Assembly: GCA_041665605.1 (NCBI GenBank)
Contig: JBAYIO010000016.1
Location: 1 to 64,000, forward strand
Direction: 5' to 3'
DNA length: 64,000 bases
Origin: CAIPAT01 sp041665605
GTDB taxonomy: Bacteria; Verrucomicrobiota; Lentisphaeria; Victivallales; Victivallaceae
Positions 8,181-18,900 of this stretch are shown piece after piece; positions within the stretch are counted from its first letter, which is position 1; each line of letters begins with the position of its first letter. A model generated the notes under the pieces. That model searched no databases. It worked only from the letters and a program-made list of their open reading frames with translations, and was not told where the DNA came from. The position numbers were made by a program, and so were the translations under genes.

Positions 8181-8231
8181 TTATTGAACTTAATTATACG
8201 GTTTCTGTTGACAATTTTACTATATGTAGAT
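8181..8231 (+). promoter_or_regulatory. Upstream element shared with the 42.8 kb repeat locus
   Basis: A hand alignment of this element with the minus strand of 42790-42841 gives 42 identities over 52 columns with one gap. Conserved blocks are GAACTTA, GTTGACAA, TTTACTATAT and TAGAT. It ends 40 nt before the start of the repeat protein gene. It contains TTGACA (8208-8213) but no -10 at normal spacing, so it may be a binding site or an unusual promoter. Confidence 0.55.
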
Positions 8232-8271
8232 GCATGACGCCTGGCAAAATATAAAAATTGGAGACAGAAAA

Positions 8272-9420
8272 ATGCCAAAATTGAAGTACGATGAAAGTTT
8301 TCCGGCAAGAGCCGGGGAATATGCGGCTGCCGGAATGAACAACAGTCAAATCGCGGCGAAACTGGAAATCGGGGCGGAAACGTTTTACGCTTATCAGCGG
8401 CAGTTTCCGGAATTCGCCGAAGCAATCGCTCTGGGACGGCAGGCGGTTGACGACGACATGGAAACCGGAATGCTTGACCTGGCAACGGGCAATTGCTTTG
8501 TCACCGCCGTCAGAAACAGTGACAGCGGACGCGAAATCAAAACCGTGCGGCAGCGGGCGCCGGACCTGAAAGCCGTCATTTACTGGCTGGACCGGAACAA
8601 ACAATACGCCGATGAAGAACCAGCCGGGTTGCCAAATTCAAAACCTGTAAGCGGCAATGTCACGACAAGTTTAAAGTATGATGAAAGTTTTCCTGCAAAA
8701 GCCGAAACCTGTGCAGGCAACGGCGATACCGATTCCAGAATCGCCCGGCGGCTGGGCATCTCCACGGCCTCTTTCTATAATTATAAGAAACAGTTTCCGG
8801 AATTCGCCGAAGCTTTGGACAATGGCAGGCGGTTGTGTTACGGCCGCCTGCGCAAACAGTTGCTGGCAATCGCGCTGGGCGACTGTACCGTCAGGACTGA
8901 ACTCTGCCATGACGGCAGACTCCGCAAAACCACCGTGCGTCAGCTTCCGCCTAATCTGAAGGCTATCATCTACTGGTCAGCTCAACGGGACTCCAAACTC
9001 TCCGGATCGCCCGTTGCAGCCGGGTTTGATACCGGCTGCGCCGGAGTCCGGACTGACCGCAGGGACGAAAACATTCCAGTTCAGGATGTCTCCAAACTCT
9101 CCGGATCACCCGTTGCATCCGGGTTTGATACCGGTTGTGCCGGAGTCCGGGCTGGCCGCAGGGGCGAAAACATTCCAGCTCAGGATGTCTCTAAACTCTC
9201 CGGATCGTCCGCTGCATCCGGGTTTGATACCGGTTGTGCCGGAGTCCGGAATGACCGCAGATGCGAAAGCATTCCAGCTCAGGATGTCTCCAAACTCTCC
9301 GGAACGGGCGGTTGCCCGGTTGTTGCCGCAGTTCGCCGTCCTGCTCAAATGGTCTCCAAACTCTCCGGAAAGTTAATGTCCATAGGCAGAGCTACTGGCT
9401 GCATCCCCTGGCGTAGGTGA
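8272..9420 (+). CDS. Tandem terminase-small-subunit-like HTH protein with C-terminal SKLSG repeats
   Basis: A 382-residue protein from ATG 8272, chosen because GGAG (8260-8263) sits 8 nt upstream; the frame is also open from 8230. It has two homologous domains of about 100 residues (near 1-110 and 130-245). Each starts LKYDESFPA and contains a HTH followed by QFPEFAEA. The pattern resembles small terminase (phBC6A51-type) DNA-binding domains: NNSQIAAKLEIGAETFYAYQ in copy one and DSRIARRLGISTASFYNYKK in copy two. After this come three exact 99-nt units (33 residues) and shorter partial ones, each opening with SKLSG. The C-terminal tail is read from sequence antisense to the convergent Nudix gene (29 bp overlap). 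No large terminase or phage genes are nearby. DNA binding is inferred; the biological role is unknown. Confidence 0.7.
   Translation: MPKLKYDESFPARAGEYAAAGMNNSQIAAKLEIGAETFYAYQRQFPEFAEAIALGRQAVDDDMETGMLDLATGNCFVTAVRNSDSGREIKTVRQRAPDLKAVIYWLDRNKQYADEEPAGLPNSKPVSGNVTTSLKYDESFPAKAETCAGNGDTDSRIARRLGISTASFYNYKKQFPEFAEALDNGRRLCYGRLRKQLLAIALGDCTVRTELCHDGRLRKTTVRQLPPNLKAIIYWSAQRDSKLSGSPVAAGFDTGCAGVRTDRRDENIPVQDVSKLSGSPVASGFDTGCAGVRAGRRGENIPAQDVSKLSGSSAASGFDTGCAGVRNDRRCESIPAQDVSKLSGTGGCPVVAAVRRPAQMVSKLSGKLMSIGRATGCIPWRR
8991..9370 (+). repeat. In-frame 99-bp tandem repeat (three full units, one 66-bp unit, one partial)
   Basis: Unit starts at 8991, 9090, 9189, 9288 and 9354; spacings are 99, 99, 99 and 66 bp, all multiples of three. 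Each opens with CTC(C/T)AAACTCTCCGGA. Units differ by scattered substitutions. The protein repeat reads SKLSG, then a GF/GCAG block, a G/DEN-I-AQDV block and SKLSG again. Confidence 0.9.
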
Positions 9421-9958
9421 TTACTTTGGCGTCGATGCCCCAGCCTTTGCCGGCGGCGTCACGGAGAAAGCTCTCCAGGCTGTCTTTACGGACAAGGAAG
9501 GTCTCGATGTCTTCGGATTCCTCCTGCCTGGCGACCGGTTCGCGGTTGCGGTCGGCGGAATCGTCGATTGCCATGGAGACGGTGTAAATCATTTCGCCGG
9601 TCATGCCGGGGGAGTTGAAGCCGGGCAGCGAGACGTCAATGACAGTTCCGTGATAACCGGTTTCCTCCAGCAGTTCCCGGACGGCGGTCTCCGCCGGGCT
9701 TTCGCCGTCATCGATCAGGCCGGCGGGGAATTCGATCACATGTTTGTCCGCCGGGGGGCGGTACTGGCGGATCAGGATGATTTCGCCGGAGTTGCGCAGT
9801 TCCGCAATCATCAGTACCGCGCCATTGCTGTCCACCCGCTGCGCGGCCTCCCATTTCCGTTCATGGCCGCGGCGGTCGACGTAGTGCAGCAGATCAAGGC
9901 GCAGCCATTTGGCGGTAAACAGATTCTGTTTGTTTATAATATGCGGCGTATCTTTCAT
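9392..9958 (-). CDS. Nudix hydrolase, ADP-ribose pyrophosphatase type
   Basis: A 188-residue cytoplasmic enzyme. The start at ATG 9958 is preferred over TTG 9964 because AGGAG lies 8 nt before the ATG. The Nudix box is intact (residues 80-102: GLIDDGESPAETAVRELLEE then TGY), giving the Mg-binding REXXEEXG core. The preceding RQYRPPADKHVIEFPAG is typical of NudF/ADP-ribose pyrophosphatases, and SPGMTGE fits the loop after the box. Known reaction: ADP-ribose to AMP and ribose 5-phosphate, although related enzymes hydrolyse ADP-sugars. It overlaps the convergent repeat protein gene by 29 bp at its 3' end. Confidence 0.85.
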   Translation of the reverse strand: MKDTPHIINKQNLFTAKWLRLDLLHYVDRRGHERKWEAAQRVDSNGAVLMIAELRNSGEIILIRQYRPPADKHVIEFPAGLIDDGESPAETAVRELLEETGYHGTVIDVSLPGFNSPGMTGEMIYTVSMAIDDSADRNREPVARQEESEDIETFLVRKDSLESFLRDAAGKGWGIDAKVITYARGCSQ

Positions 9959-10347
9959 CGGCAATACTCCTGCTTTTGTACACTATTCACATACGTAAGA
10001 CACGAAGTAAAATATATCCCGGCCAGTCAGAGAGAAAACTGGCGGAACTCTTTTTTTTCAGGTTTTTTTATTTATTATATTTGCATTCCTGCTGCTTATA
10101 TGGTATTATGATATCCAGTCGTTGAAGCTTATCAAGATTTAAGATTTTGACCTGATTTAATTTCACAAGACAAGATTCAGTTTATCTTATTCCCGCTTTG
10201 TGTATGGGCTGAGATAAAATAATCAGAACAATTTTTCCGTTTTCTGTTTCAATACAGGCGGCATGATTTATTCCAGGTGCAACTTTCAGTCAGGATTTTC
10301 AATTTTGAAGCATCGCGGCAGAAGAACATAATTGGAGAGATTTTTTG
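9959..10347. other. Intergenic region before coaE with hairpin and promoter candidate
   Basis: No protein gene is seen. A rightward promoter candidate (10081-10109) would give a leader of about 230 nt. Within it, GATT/TTTATCT/CCC (10174-10194) can pair with GGG/AGATAAA/AATC (10206-10224), forming an interrupted hairpin. No known riboswitch was recognised. Confidence 0.35.
10081..10109 (+). promoter_or_regulatory. Promoter candidate for coaE-rho
   Basis: TTGCAT (10081-10086), 17 bp spacer, TATTAT (10104-10109). It is the best match in the gap before coaE. Confidence 0.4.
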
Positions 10348-10930
10348 ATGATAGCGGCTCTGACCGGAAGTATAGGCTGCGGAAAAAGCACTGTTCTGGA
10401 AATATTTTCCCGGATGGAATGGTTTACCCTCAGCGCGGACAGGATATGTCACGATATTTACAACTCCGGGGATTTGGAATTCAATGCAGCCATAGCGGAA
10501 CGCTGGGGAGCGGATATCATCAGGGACGACGGCACTGCCGACAAAAAAAGGATTTCCGCGATTGTGTTCAATGATAAAAAGGAGTTGAACTGGCTTAATT
10601 CGGTTCTGCACCCGATTATCATGGAGAAAGCCGGACAGTTGATTTCCAGCGTGAATAGAGAATTTGTGCTTTTTGAGGTGCCGCTGCTCTATGAGGCGGG
10701 GCTGGAAGACAGTTTTGACGCCGTAATCTGCGTGTGGACATCCGCCGCCAGCCAGCATCGGCGCTTGAAAGAACGGGGCCTCGATGAAAAAGACATCCGT
10801 TTGAGAATGAATAATCAGCTATCTGCGGACATAAAACTGGAAAAAGCCGGTTATGGACTGATTAATGAAGGCCGTGTCGAATTATTAAATGAACAATGTG
10901 TAATTCTTAACCATCAAATAAGGGAAGAAT

Positions 10931-10947
<17 letters not shown>
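10348..10947 (+). CDS. coaE: Dephospho-CoA kinase
   Basis: A 199-residue cytoplasmic enzyme for the last step of CoA synthesis (phosphorylation of the 3' hydroxyl of dephospho-CoA). The start at ATG 10348 is chosen over TTG 10345; GGAG at 10334-10337 is 10 nt upstream. The Walker A motif GSIGCGKST is at residues 7-15. The CoA-binding segment contains LNSVLHPIIMEKA and FEVPLLYEAGLEDSFDAVI, and the lid region has RRLKERGL. Length is normal. It overlaps the start of rho by 17 bp, so the two are probably co-transcribed and coupled. Confidence 0.92.
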
Positions 10948-12718
<1,771 letters not shown>

Positions 12719-12760
12719 CAACCGGTACTTTTAACGTTATGATATTCTGTTGAAAAATCA

Positions 12761-12793
12761 GCGGACGGCTGCGGATATTCCGGCAGCCGCCGC
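12761..12793 (+). other. GC-rich hairpin between rho and the ftsB-like gene
   Basis: GCGGaCGGCTGCGG pairs with CCgGCAGCCGCCGC around ATATT, giving about 13 pairs with two single-base bulges. There is no T run after it, so it is not a classic intrinsic terminator. It may attenuate, stabilise the rho mRNA end or regulate the downstream start. Confidence 0.5.
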
Positions 12794-12820
12794 CATAACT
12801 GAGTTTAAGGACACGCTCAA

Positions 12821-13135
12821 ATGGACGATGGAAAAAAGAAAATAATCATTTACTTTTTCTACTTGATTGTTCTGATGCTGATAGTATCCTCCGCCATTTT
12901 AATCTGGCCGGTTTACCGCAAGTATCAGAAACGCAAGAGTGTTGTTGCTGAGCTCAGAGAGCAGGCCGCGCTGAAAACTGCGGAATGTGTAAAGCTGAAC
13001 AAGGAAGTTTACGGACTTGAGCACAAACCGGCGATTGTCGAAAAAGTCGCCAGAGAGAAATTCGGACTGTGCCAGGAAGGTGAGTCAGTGATGCGTTACA
13101 AAGAGCAGCCTAAGCCGGATAATACCGGAAAATAA
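12821..13135 (+). CDS. FtsB/DivIC-like septum formation protein
   Basis: A 104-residue bitopic membrane protein. A short basic N-terminus (MDDGKKK) is followed by one membrane segment (residues 8-30). A predicted coiled coil (KRKSVVAELREQAALKTAEC) leads to the family block with EHKPAIVEKVAREKFGLCQEGE. Known: FtsB/DivIC proteins form part of the divisome bridge with FtsL and FtsQ. The start has AAGGA about 10 nt upstream. It follows rho after a hairpin. Assignment rests on topology and the AREKFG-type motif; FtsL-like proteins look similar but lack it. Confidence 0.75.
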   Translation: MDDGKKKIIIYFFYLIVLMLIVSSAILIWPVYRKYQKRKSVVAELREQAALKTAECVKLNKEVYGLEHKPAIVEKVAREKFGLCQEGESVMRYKEQPKPDNTGK

Positions 13136-13217
13136 ATGGAAAATGGTATTTTTTCAGGATTTTTAATAAAAATCCAAAAAAAAACGCAAGATTTTTCAAT
13201 TTCATAGAGTTTACATT

Positions 13218-13245
13218 TTGAATTTAAGATAAAAGTTCTTATATT
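13218..13245 (+). promoter_or_regulatory. Promoter candidate for the LysM protein
   Basis: TTGAAT (13218-13223), 16 bp, TATATT (13240-13245), in an AT-rich gap before the GTG start. Confidence 0.35.
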
Positions 13246-13315
13246 GAATAATTAGGTATTTTAAAAATTATTTAAGGCAAATTTTAAGCCATAAAAAAAA
13301 GCGAGGAGGCTTTAA

Positions 13316-14446
13316 GTGAAAGTCAAGGTCTTTCTGATTCTAGTCGGAGTTGCAGCATTGCATCTGCTGTTAATTGCAGGGTTCGCTATAACTGGTGGTT
13401 GTAAAGGTCCGGAAGTTTTTGCGGAACGCAGATACATCCCCGTTGAAGGCGGAGCCGCGCCTACTGCCGCGGCTACTGAAACCAAACCGGAAGTAAAGCC
13501 TGAAGTGAAGGCCGAAGCCGTCACGAAAGAAGCTCCGCTGGTGCCGGATTTGTCCATGGAAAAACCTGTTGCCCCCGTCAAGTCTGCCGCAGCCGGCAAA
13601 GCTATTACCGGCAGTTCTTATACTGTTCAATCAGGAGATACTCTTGGTAAAATCGCGAAGAAAGCCGGTGTGAGTGTAAGCGCTCTCGCCGCCGCCAACA
13701 ATATGACGACTCAGAAACCGCTGAAAATCGGACAGACTCTGACTATCCCCGGCGGTTCTGCTGTTGCAGCTTCCACTTCCGAAGAACACAAGAAGCCCGT
13801 TCACAAGAAAAAGACTGAAGCCAAGAAAGATGTCAAGGCCGGCGTCAAGGGCGAAGAAGCGAAGAAAGATGACACCAAAAAAGATGATACAAAGGCTGCC
13901 GCTGCTAAAGACACCGCCGCCGACAGTAGTGCCTACACTGTGAAGCAGGGTGATAACATTTGGACGATTGCCAAGAAATTAAAAGTCAAAGCCACCGATC
14001 TGGCCAAGGCCAATAATCTTTCCACCAAGGCTAATCTCAAGGTCGGACAGAAGCTGGTTGTTCCCGGCGCTGCCAAGAAATCTGACGCAACTCCGGCTGA
14101 AGCCACTGCTGATAAAAAAGCTGATGCCGCTGCCGATGACATCCTGAAGAATGTATCTGATCCTACCGCCAAACCGGTTGATCCGACCGCGAAGCCGGTA
14201 GATGCAACTACTCCTGCCCCGGCTGAAGCGAAAGCTGCTCCCGGAGCCGCAAACGCCGCTCCTGCCGCCGCAGTCGCACCGATCGGCAAGACTGATACAG
14301 TTGAAGTTTCCAAGGATATTGAAATCGGCAAATTCGCCCAGCAGTACGGAATCAAAGTTGACGATATCAAAAAACTCAACACTGATCTCCCGAAAGACGG
14401 TATCCTGAAAGCTGGCAAAATCATCATTATTCCCAGCGCTGAGTAA
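13316..14446 (+). CDS. Membrane-anchored protein with three LysM domains
   Basis: A 376-residue protein starting at GTG 13316 after a strong GAGGAGG. The N-terminus is hydrophobic (about residues 5-27) and ends in GGC, which could be a signal anchor or an atypical lipobox. Two clear LysM domains follow (SYTVQSGDTLGKIAKKAG near 100 and AYTVKQGDNIWTIAKKLKV near 203), then a third divergent one at the C-terminus (TVEVSKDIEIGKFAQQYG). Linkers are Lys/Ala/Glu- and Pro-rich, including a DPTAKPVDPTAKPVD duplication. Known: LysM domains bind peptidoglycan N-acetylglucosamine. No enzymatic domain is present, so it is probably a wall-binding structural or scaffold protein. A perfect terminator hairpin follows. 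Confidence 0.85.
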   Translation: MKVKVFLILVGVAALHLLLIAGFAITGGCKGPEVFAERRYIPVEGGAAPTAAATETKPEVKPEVKAEAVTKEAPLVPDLSMEKPVAPVKSAAAGKAITGSSYTVQSGDTLGKIAKKAGVSVSALAAANNMTTQKPLKIGQTLTIPGGSAVAASTSEEHKKPVHKKKTEAKKDVKAGVKGEEAKKDDTKKDDTKAAAAKDTAADSSAYTVKQGDNIWTIAKKLKVKATDLAKANNLSTKANLKVGQKLVVPGAAKKSDATPAEATADKKADAAADDILKNVSDPTAKPVDPTAKPVDATTPAPAEAKAAPGAANAAPAAAVAPIGKTDTVEVSKDIEIGKFAQQYGIKVDDIKKLNTDLPKDGILKAGKIIIIPSAE

Positions 14447-14465
14447 TTTTTAACTGACAACACAG

Positions 14466-14500
14466 AAAGTTCAAACGGTCTTAGCCGTTTGAACTTTTTC
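14466..14500 (+). terminator. Intrinsic terminator after the LysM gene
   Basis: A perfect 13-bp stem, AAAGTTCAAACGG (14466-14478) with CCGTTTGAACTTT (14485-14497), with loop TCTTAG and a short T stretch. Confidence 0.85.
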
Positions 14501-14513
14501 ATTTATAACAAAC

Positions 14514-15212
14514 ATGTCAAGCAAAACAATCAACAACTTGGGCATTATCATCGCCGCCGGCGGTTCCGGCAGGAGATATGGTTCCGGCAATAAACTGTTT
14601 GAAATGCTGGATTCCAAACCTCTGTTTGTTCATACCGTACTTAATTTCCACGGCTGCTGCCCGGATTCAAATCTGATATTTGCGGCCCCTGCGCCTGAGC
14701 TGGATAAATTCCGCTCTGTGATGGCGGAGTATCTGCCCGGCAACAGGATAATATTTACCGCCGGAGGTGATTCGCGGGGGCAGTCTGTGAAAAATGGGCT
14801 TGCAATGCTTGGCGATGACGTTGAATATGTTGCAGTGCATGATGCCGCCCGTCCGCTGGCCTCTGTGCAACTGCTGGTTAAATGCCTGGAGATCGCTGTA
14901 CAGTACGGCGGGGCGGTACCGGCCAAACCGGTAACCGATACGATTAAAAGGACTGATGATTCGGGTAAAATTATGGAGACCATTGACCGGTCGGCGTTAT
15001 GGCGGGTTGAAACTCCGCAGGTCTTCACGTTAGCCGGACTTAAAGCAGCTTACAAACTTGCCGATAAAGACGGTATGGAATTCACTGATGATGCTGGAGT
15101 GATGGAACACGCCGGCCTGCCGGTGCATATCGTGCACAACCCTGACAATAATCTTAAAATAACCTATTCCGAAGATATCAGGCTGCTCGAATATGTCAAA
15201 TTCCACCAATGA
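14514..15212 (+). CDS. ispD: 2-C-methyl-D-erythritol 4-phosphate cytidylyltransferase
   Basis: A 232-residue cytoplasmic enzyme of the non-mevalonate isoprenoid pathway, joining CTP and MEP to give CDP-ME. The nucleotide-binding loop IIAAGGSGRRYGSGNKLFE lies near the start. AVHDAARPL and PAKPVTDTIKR follow, then WRVETPQVF and EFTDDAGVMEHAGLPV. All are standard IspD motifs and the length is typical. The start lies only 14-17 nt after a perfect terminator and shows no ribosome site, so expression may be leaderless from a hidden promoter or depend on read-through. It ends 3 bp before a convergent gene. No ispF is adjacent. Confidence 0.92.
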   Translation: MSSKTINNLGIIIAAGGSGRRYGSGNKLFEMLDSKPLFVHTVLNFHGCCPDSNLIFAAPAPELDKFRSVMAEYLPGNRIIFTAGGDSRGQSVKNGLAMLGDDVEYVAVHDAARPLASVQLLVKCLEIAVQYGGAVPAKPVTDTIKRTDDSGKIMETIDRSALWRVETPQVFTLAGLKAAYKLADKDGMEFTDDAGVMEHAGLPVHIVHNPDNNLKITYSEDIRLLEYVKFHQ

Positions 15213-15215
15213 GCC

Positions 15216-15905
15216 TTATTGCCCTTCTGTTTTCTGTTCGCGCTTTTTGACCAGGGCCTGCATTTCTTCCTTCGTGATCTCTTCGACGCGGACGTTGTCA
15301 AAATAGTAAACTGCCGGCGGCCAGTATGGATGAATACGGACTTTTATTTTTATCGTCTCCGGCGAACGTTCAGTTGGATTGAAGCCGATGGAGTATGTTT
15401 TCCATTCATTTTCCCTGCCGCCTTCAGGCACGAGTCTGGTCTGGTAGGAATTGGTGTAAAAGTCCTTGCGCGGATGTTTTCTGAACCCTTTTATCCAGAT
15501 AATCGGGCTGAGTTTGCCTTTGTAATCTACGCTAAGTTTATAATTTTGTCCCGGCTTAACCGTGATCATGATTGAGTCCAGGGCAACTCCTTCCACTGTT
15601 TCATTGGCGACTGTTTTAAGCGGTTCCACGGGGAATATTGGTTCCGGCGGTTTGATGGTACTGTCTATCTTGAGTTTGTTCTTCCATTCGAGTACCTGGT
15701 CATTGCTGACTCTGGTATCCATTTTTAACACCCGGCCTCTGCCTTTTTCGGAGACCCAGAATGAGGTCAGCCCGTCCGGCTTTTCCCAGTTCGCTGCGGT
15801 ATTTTCGCCTTCGTCAAAATTGCCGTTCGGCAAAAGGTTTTCGCCTGCGCTGAGACAGAGCAGACCGGAAATTGCGGTGATTGTGAATAACGTTATTTTT
15901 TTCAT
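15216..15905 (-). CDS. Secreted carbohydrate-binding-like protein, last gene of the MoxR/VWA operon
   Basis: A 229-residue protein with an N-terminal signal peptide (MKKITLFTITAISGLLCLSA). The mature part begins ENLLPNGNFDEG, the usual opening of CBM4/9-type jelly-roll domains in this group, and ends with a YYFDNVRVEEI strand typical of the same fold. No catalytic residues were recognised. The start overlaps the stop of the 1061-residue protein by 4 bp (ATGA), so it is translated with the operon. It may bind an extracytoplasmic glycan or act as a structural partner. Confidence 0.65.
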   Translation of the reverse strand: MKKITLFTITAISGLLCLSAGENLLPNGNFDEGENTAANWEKPDGLTSFWVSEKGRGRVLKMDTRVSNDQVLEWKNKLKIDSTIKPPEPIFPVEPLKTVANETVEGVALDSIMITVKPGQNYKLSVDYKGKLSPIIWIKGFRKHPRKDFYTNSYQTRLVPEGGRENEWKTYSIGFNPTERSPETIKIKVRIHPYWPPAVYYFDNVRVEEITKEEMQALVKKREQKTEGQ

Positions 15906-18900
15906 TCGTCTGCCTCCGATGCCAATGCTTTGAAATAGCGGCCGACATACTCTTCGTAGCCTGCCGGGACTTTTTCCTGTTGTTCGAATTTCACGGTGAA
16001 TGCCTGATGTTTGCGCTGTTTCTGTTTTTCCTCTTCCGACTTTACGGAAGTGTCCAGCGCGGTTTTTGCATTTCTGAGAGCGGCAGCCATTTCGTTTCTG
16101 GCTCTTCTGATATCAATGCCGCCATCAATGCCGCCTTGCTCGATCTGCCGCATTTTCTCCAGCGCTTCACGCAGGTTACCGGTTGGCAGATTGCGGTCGG
16201 AAAGTTTTTTAAGCAACGCCTGCGTCCGCTGCTTGAGTTCGCCCTGATTGCCGGCCAGACGCTGACTGATGTCCTGATCCTGCTCCGGCGTTACGCCGGC
16301 GAGACCCTCGTCGCCGAGTCCGGACTGCTTGCCGCCGCCGGAAGCGCCGCCCTGCGCGTCTTTGGATTTGTCCTCGACGGTTCCCTTTTCAAATGGCGAC
16401 TGCGTCAGTCTGGTCGGAGTTTTTCTGCCGCCTTTGCCGGTGGCCTCTTTTTCCACGAACTGCCCGGAGGATTTGCCGGAGCGGCCTTCGCCGGAACGGC
16501 CGCCGACTTCGTTATTGTTGGGCATGACGTTGCCGGTGATGCCTTTGGCCTGCATACTGTCAATATTGCCGTCCATGACGCCCCAGCCGAGGGCGGCATC
16601 GGTATCCCAGGTGAAGGAATTGGTGGAATCCTGTGTATCATCGCCCATATCCTCTTCTTTTTCGATCAAGTCGCCAATGATGTCGGTTAATTCGGCGGGC
16701 AGATCGGTCAGTTTCGTGTCATTCATTTTACCGTCTTCCTCGGCATTCCACTTAATGTTATCCTGTTTGTCGGCCAGCCAGCGCTCGAGGTTGGCGGCAA
16801 CGGATTGAGCGCTGGTGGCGGCAGTATCTTCGGCCAGTGTGGCGATTTCGATGTTTTTCTTGCTTTTCAGTGCATCGCCTGCCTTTTGCAGTTCTTCGTA
16901 CATCTCGACGAATTCATCCGCCATTGCGGAGTTGGAGAAATCCTGGTTCTGCTTTTTCGACAGGTCGTTGAACGCGGCTTTGAAGAACTGTGCCCATTCC
17001 GCTTCGCGCGAGGCCAGGTTGCCCAGCAGTTTTTCCTCCTTATCGCTCCAGTCGTCGGTTTTTTTCGGGTCCAGCGCTTCGGTATCTTTGATAATTTTCC
17101 GCTGATCCTTGATGAACTCGTCCAATTTGGATTTTACCTGTTGCAGTTTATCGTAAAGCTCCTTTTCCTGAGCTTCATCTTTGGTCTGCTCCTGCTGCTT
17201 CACTTCCTGCTGTTTCACAACCGCCATTGCGCCGAGCAGTTTCTGGAGCTGTTCGATCAATCTGGTTTGAACGAGAACGATTTCATTGACTTTGACCGCG
17301 GATTTAATGTTTTCACTATTCTGAGCCAGATTGCCGGTCATTTTCTCCAACTCTCCAGCCGAACTGTTTTTGATGACAGTCAGTGTTTCGGCAAAATCTT
17401 TCTTCAGTGATTTTCTCTTAACCAGGTTTGCGGCTTCGGTTTCGGCTTTTGCCAGCAGATTTCGGATATTTCTCTGCTCACCGCTTAAACGGAATGCTTC
17501 GTTTTTCCGGAAATTATTAAGTTGAGCAGTGACCCAACTGCGGATTGACTGCTGCTGGTCTATCGTCTGGAAAAGCAGTTCGTAAAGTTTGGAATCATTG
17601 CTTTGCCCGATGCTTTCTTTCAACTTTTCGACCAGATCCACCACATGAATTGTGACCGGAACCGGAGTAATGCCGGTTTGCCCCGGCAAATGGTTGTCGG
17701 TGGCGACAATATTGACTTCGGCGCTGCCGCCGGGGGGGAACAACCCGTGAATTATTTTCAGTGAATATACCTCCTTTACACGGTTCTGCGGCGGGAGATC
17801 ATATCTGAATTCCTTGATAGTCGCTTTCCGGTCGTTTACTGAAACCACGACTGCCAGGCGATCTATGCCGAAATCGTCTTCCGCCGAAAAATAGAGCGGC
17901 ACAGTCTGGCCGAAACCGGCCTCAATGTTGGTCTCGCGGTTGAGAAACCTGACCTGCGGCGGACGGTCATTTATCACCTTGAAATCGCACGTCCAGGCAT
18001 CCGGGTAAAGCACTCCGTCGTCTCCCTGAATGAACGCATTGGCGGAAAGGTTCTTATCCAGCTTAAAGCTCAGCGGCGGTTTGGCGTTTTTGATTGAATT
18101 ATTGACACTAAACCCGCAACCCATTTTGTCCGGCGGCATGGCGGTAATATTTATGCCGGAACCGGATAACGCCGATATTTCACGGATATTTGCGCCGTAA
18201 GTTTCGGCTTTCAGATGGGTATATGACGGCGGACTTACGGTTACGGTGAGTTGTTCAAAGCGCGGTTTCTGCTTGACTATGACTTTAAAATCCCTGCTTG
18301 ATTCATTGCCGCACTGGATTGAATAGGTCAAGTCTGCAACCATGTTTTTCAAAATGAAAACACTATGCCCGTCCTGTGAATCCATCGGGTAGAGAATGGG
18401 AACGCCTTCGCCTTTTACCAGTATTTTAAGACTGCTTCTGCGCTCCCCGTCTCTGAATGCATCAGCCGTGATTTTCAGGTCTGAGCCTTCCGGAACCAGC
18501 GCATCGCCGGGGGTGATCTGGAATTGGGTGAAATTAAGCGCGGCAAGCTGCGCATGCGGATTGGTGAACCGCAGCAGAGCGTTCCCGGCATAGCGGTGGA
18601 ACGGTACGAAATAGAACAGAGAAATGCCTGAAATAATGAGAGTGGACCAGAATATCCGGCGGCAGCCGCGGTTCTGCCATAGTCCTGAAATCGTCATTTT
18701 TGAGCAGCGGGCATCCGCGTATGATAAGAACATCTTTTTCATAGCTTCCGGTATGTCGGCATCATCTTTAAAGCAGACTGCGTTGACCAGTGAATTGTCC
18801 CTGATCTTAAATCGCTTTTCCAGTTCCATTGCGGCCTGTTTATCCGTCAGTCTGGCGGCCAGCAGTTCTCTCACGGTTTTTATCGTCAACCCAAGGTTGA

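Noticed and set aside
13157..13175. Intrinsic terminator after the ftsB-like gene
   Set aside because: GGATTTTT/AAAAATCC is a perfect stem but is followed by A residues, not T, on the plus strand.
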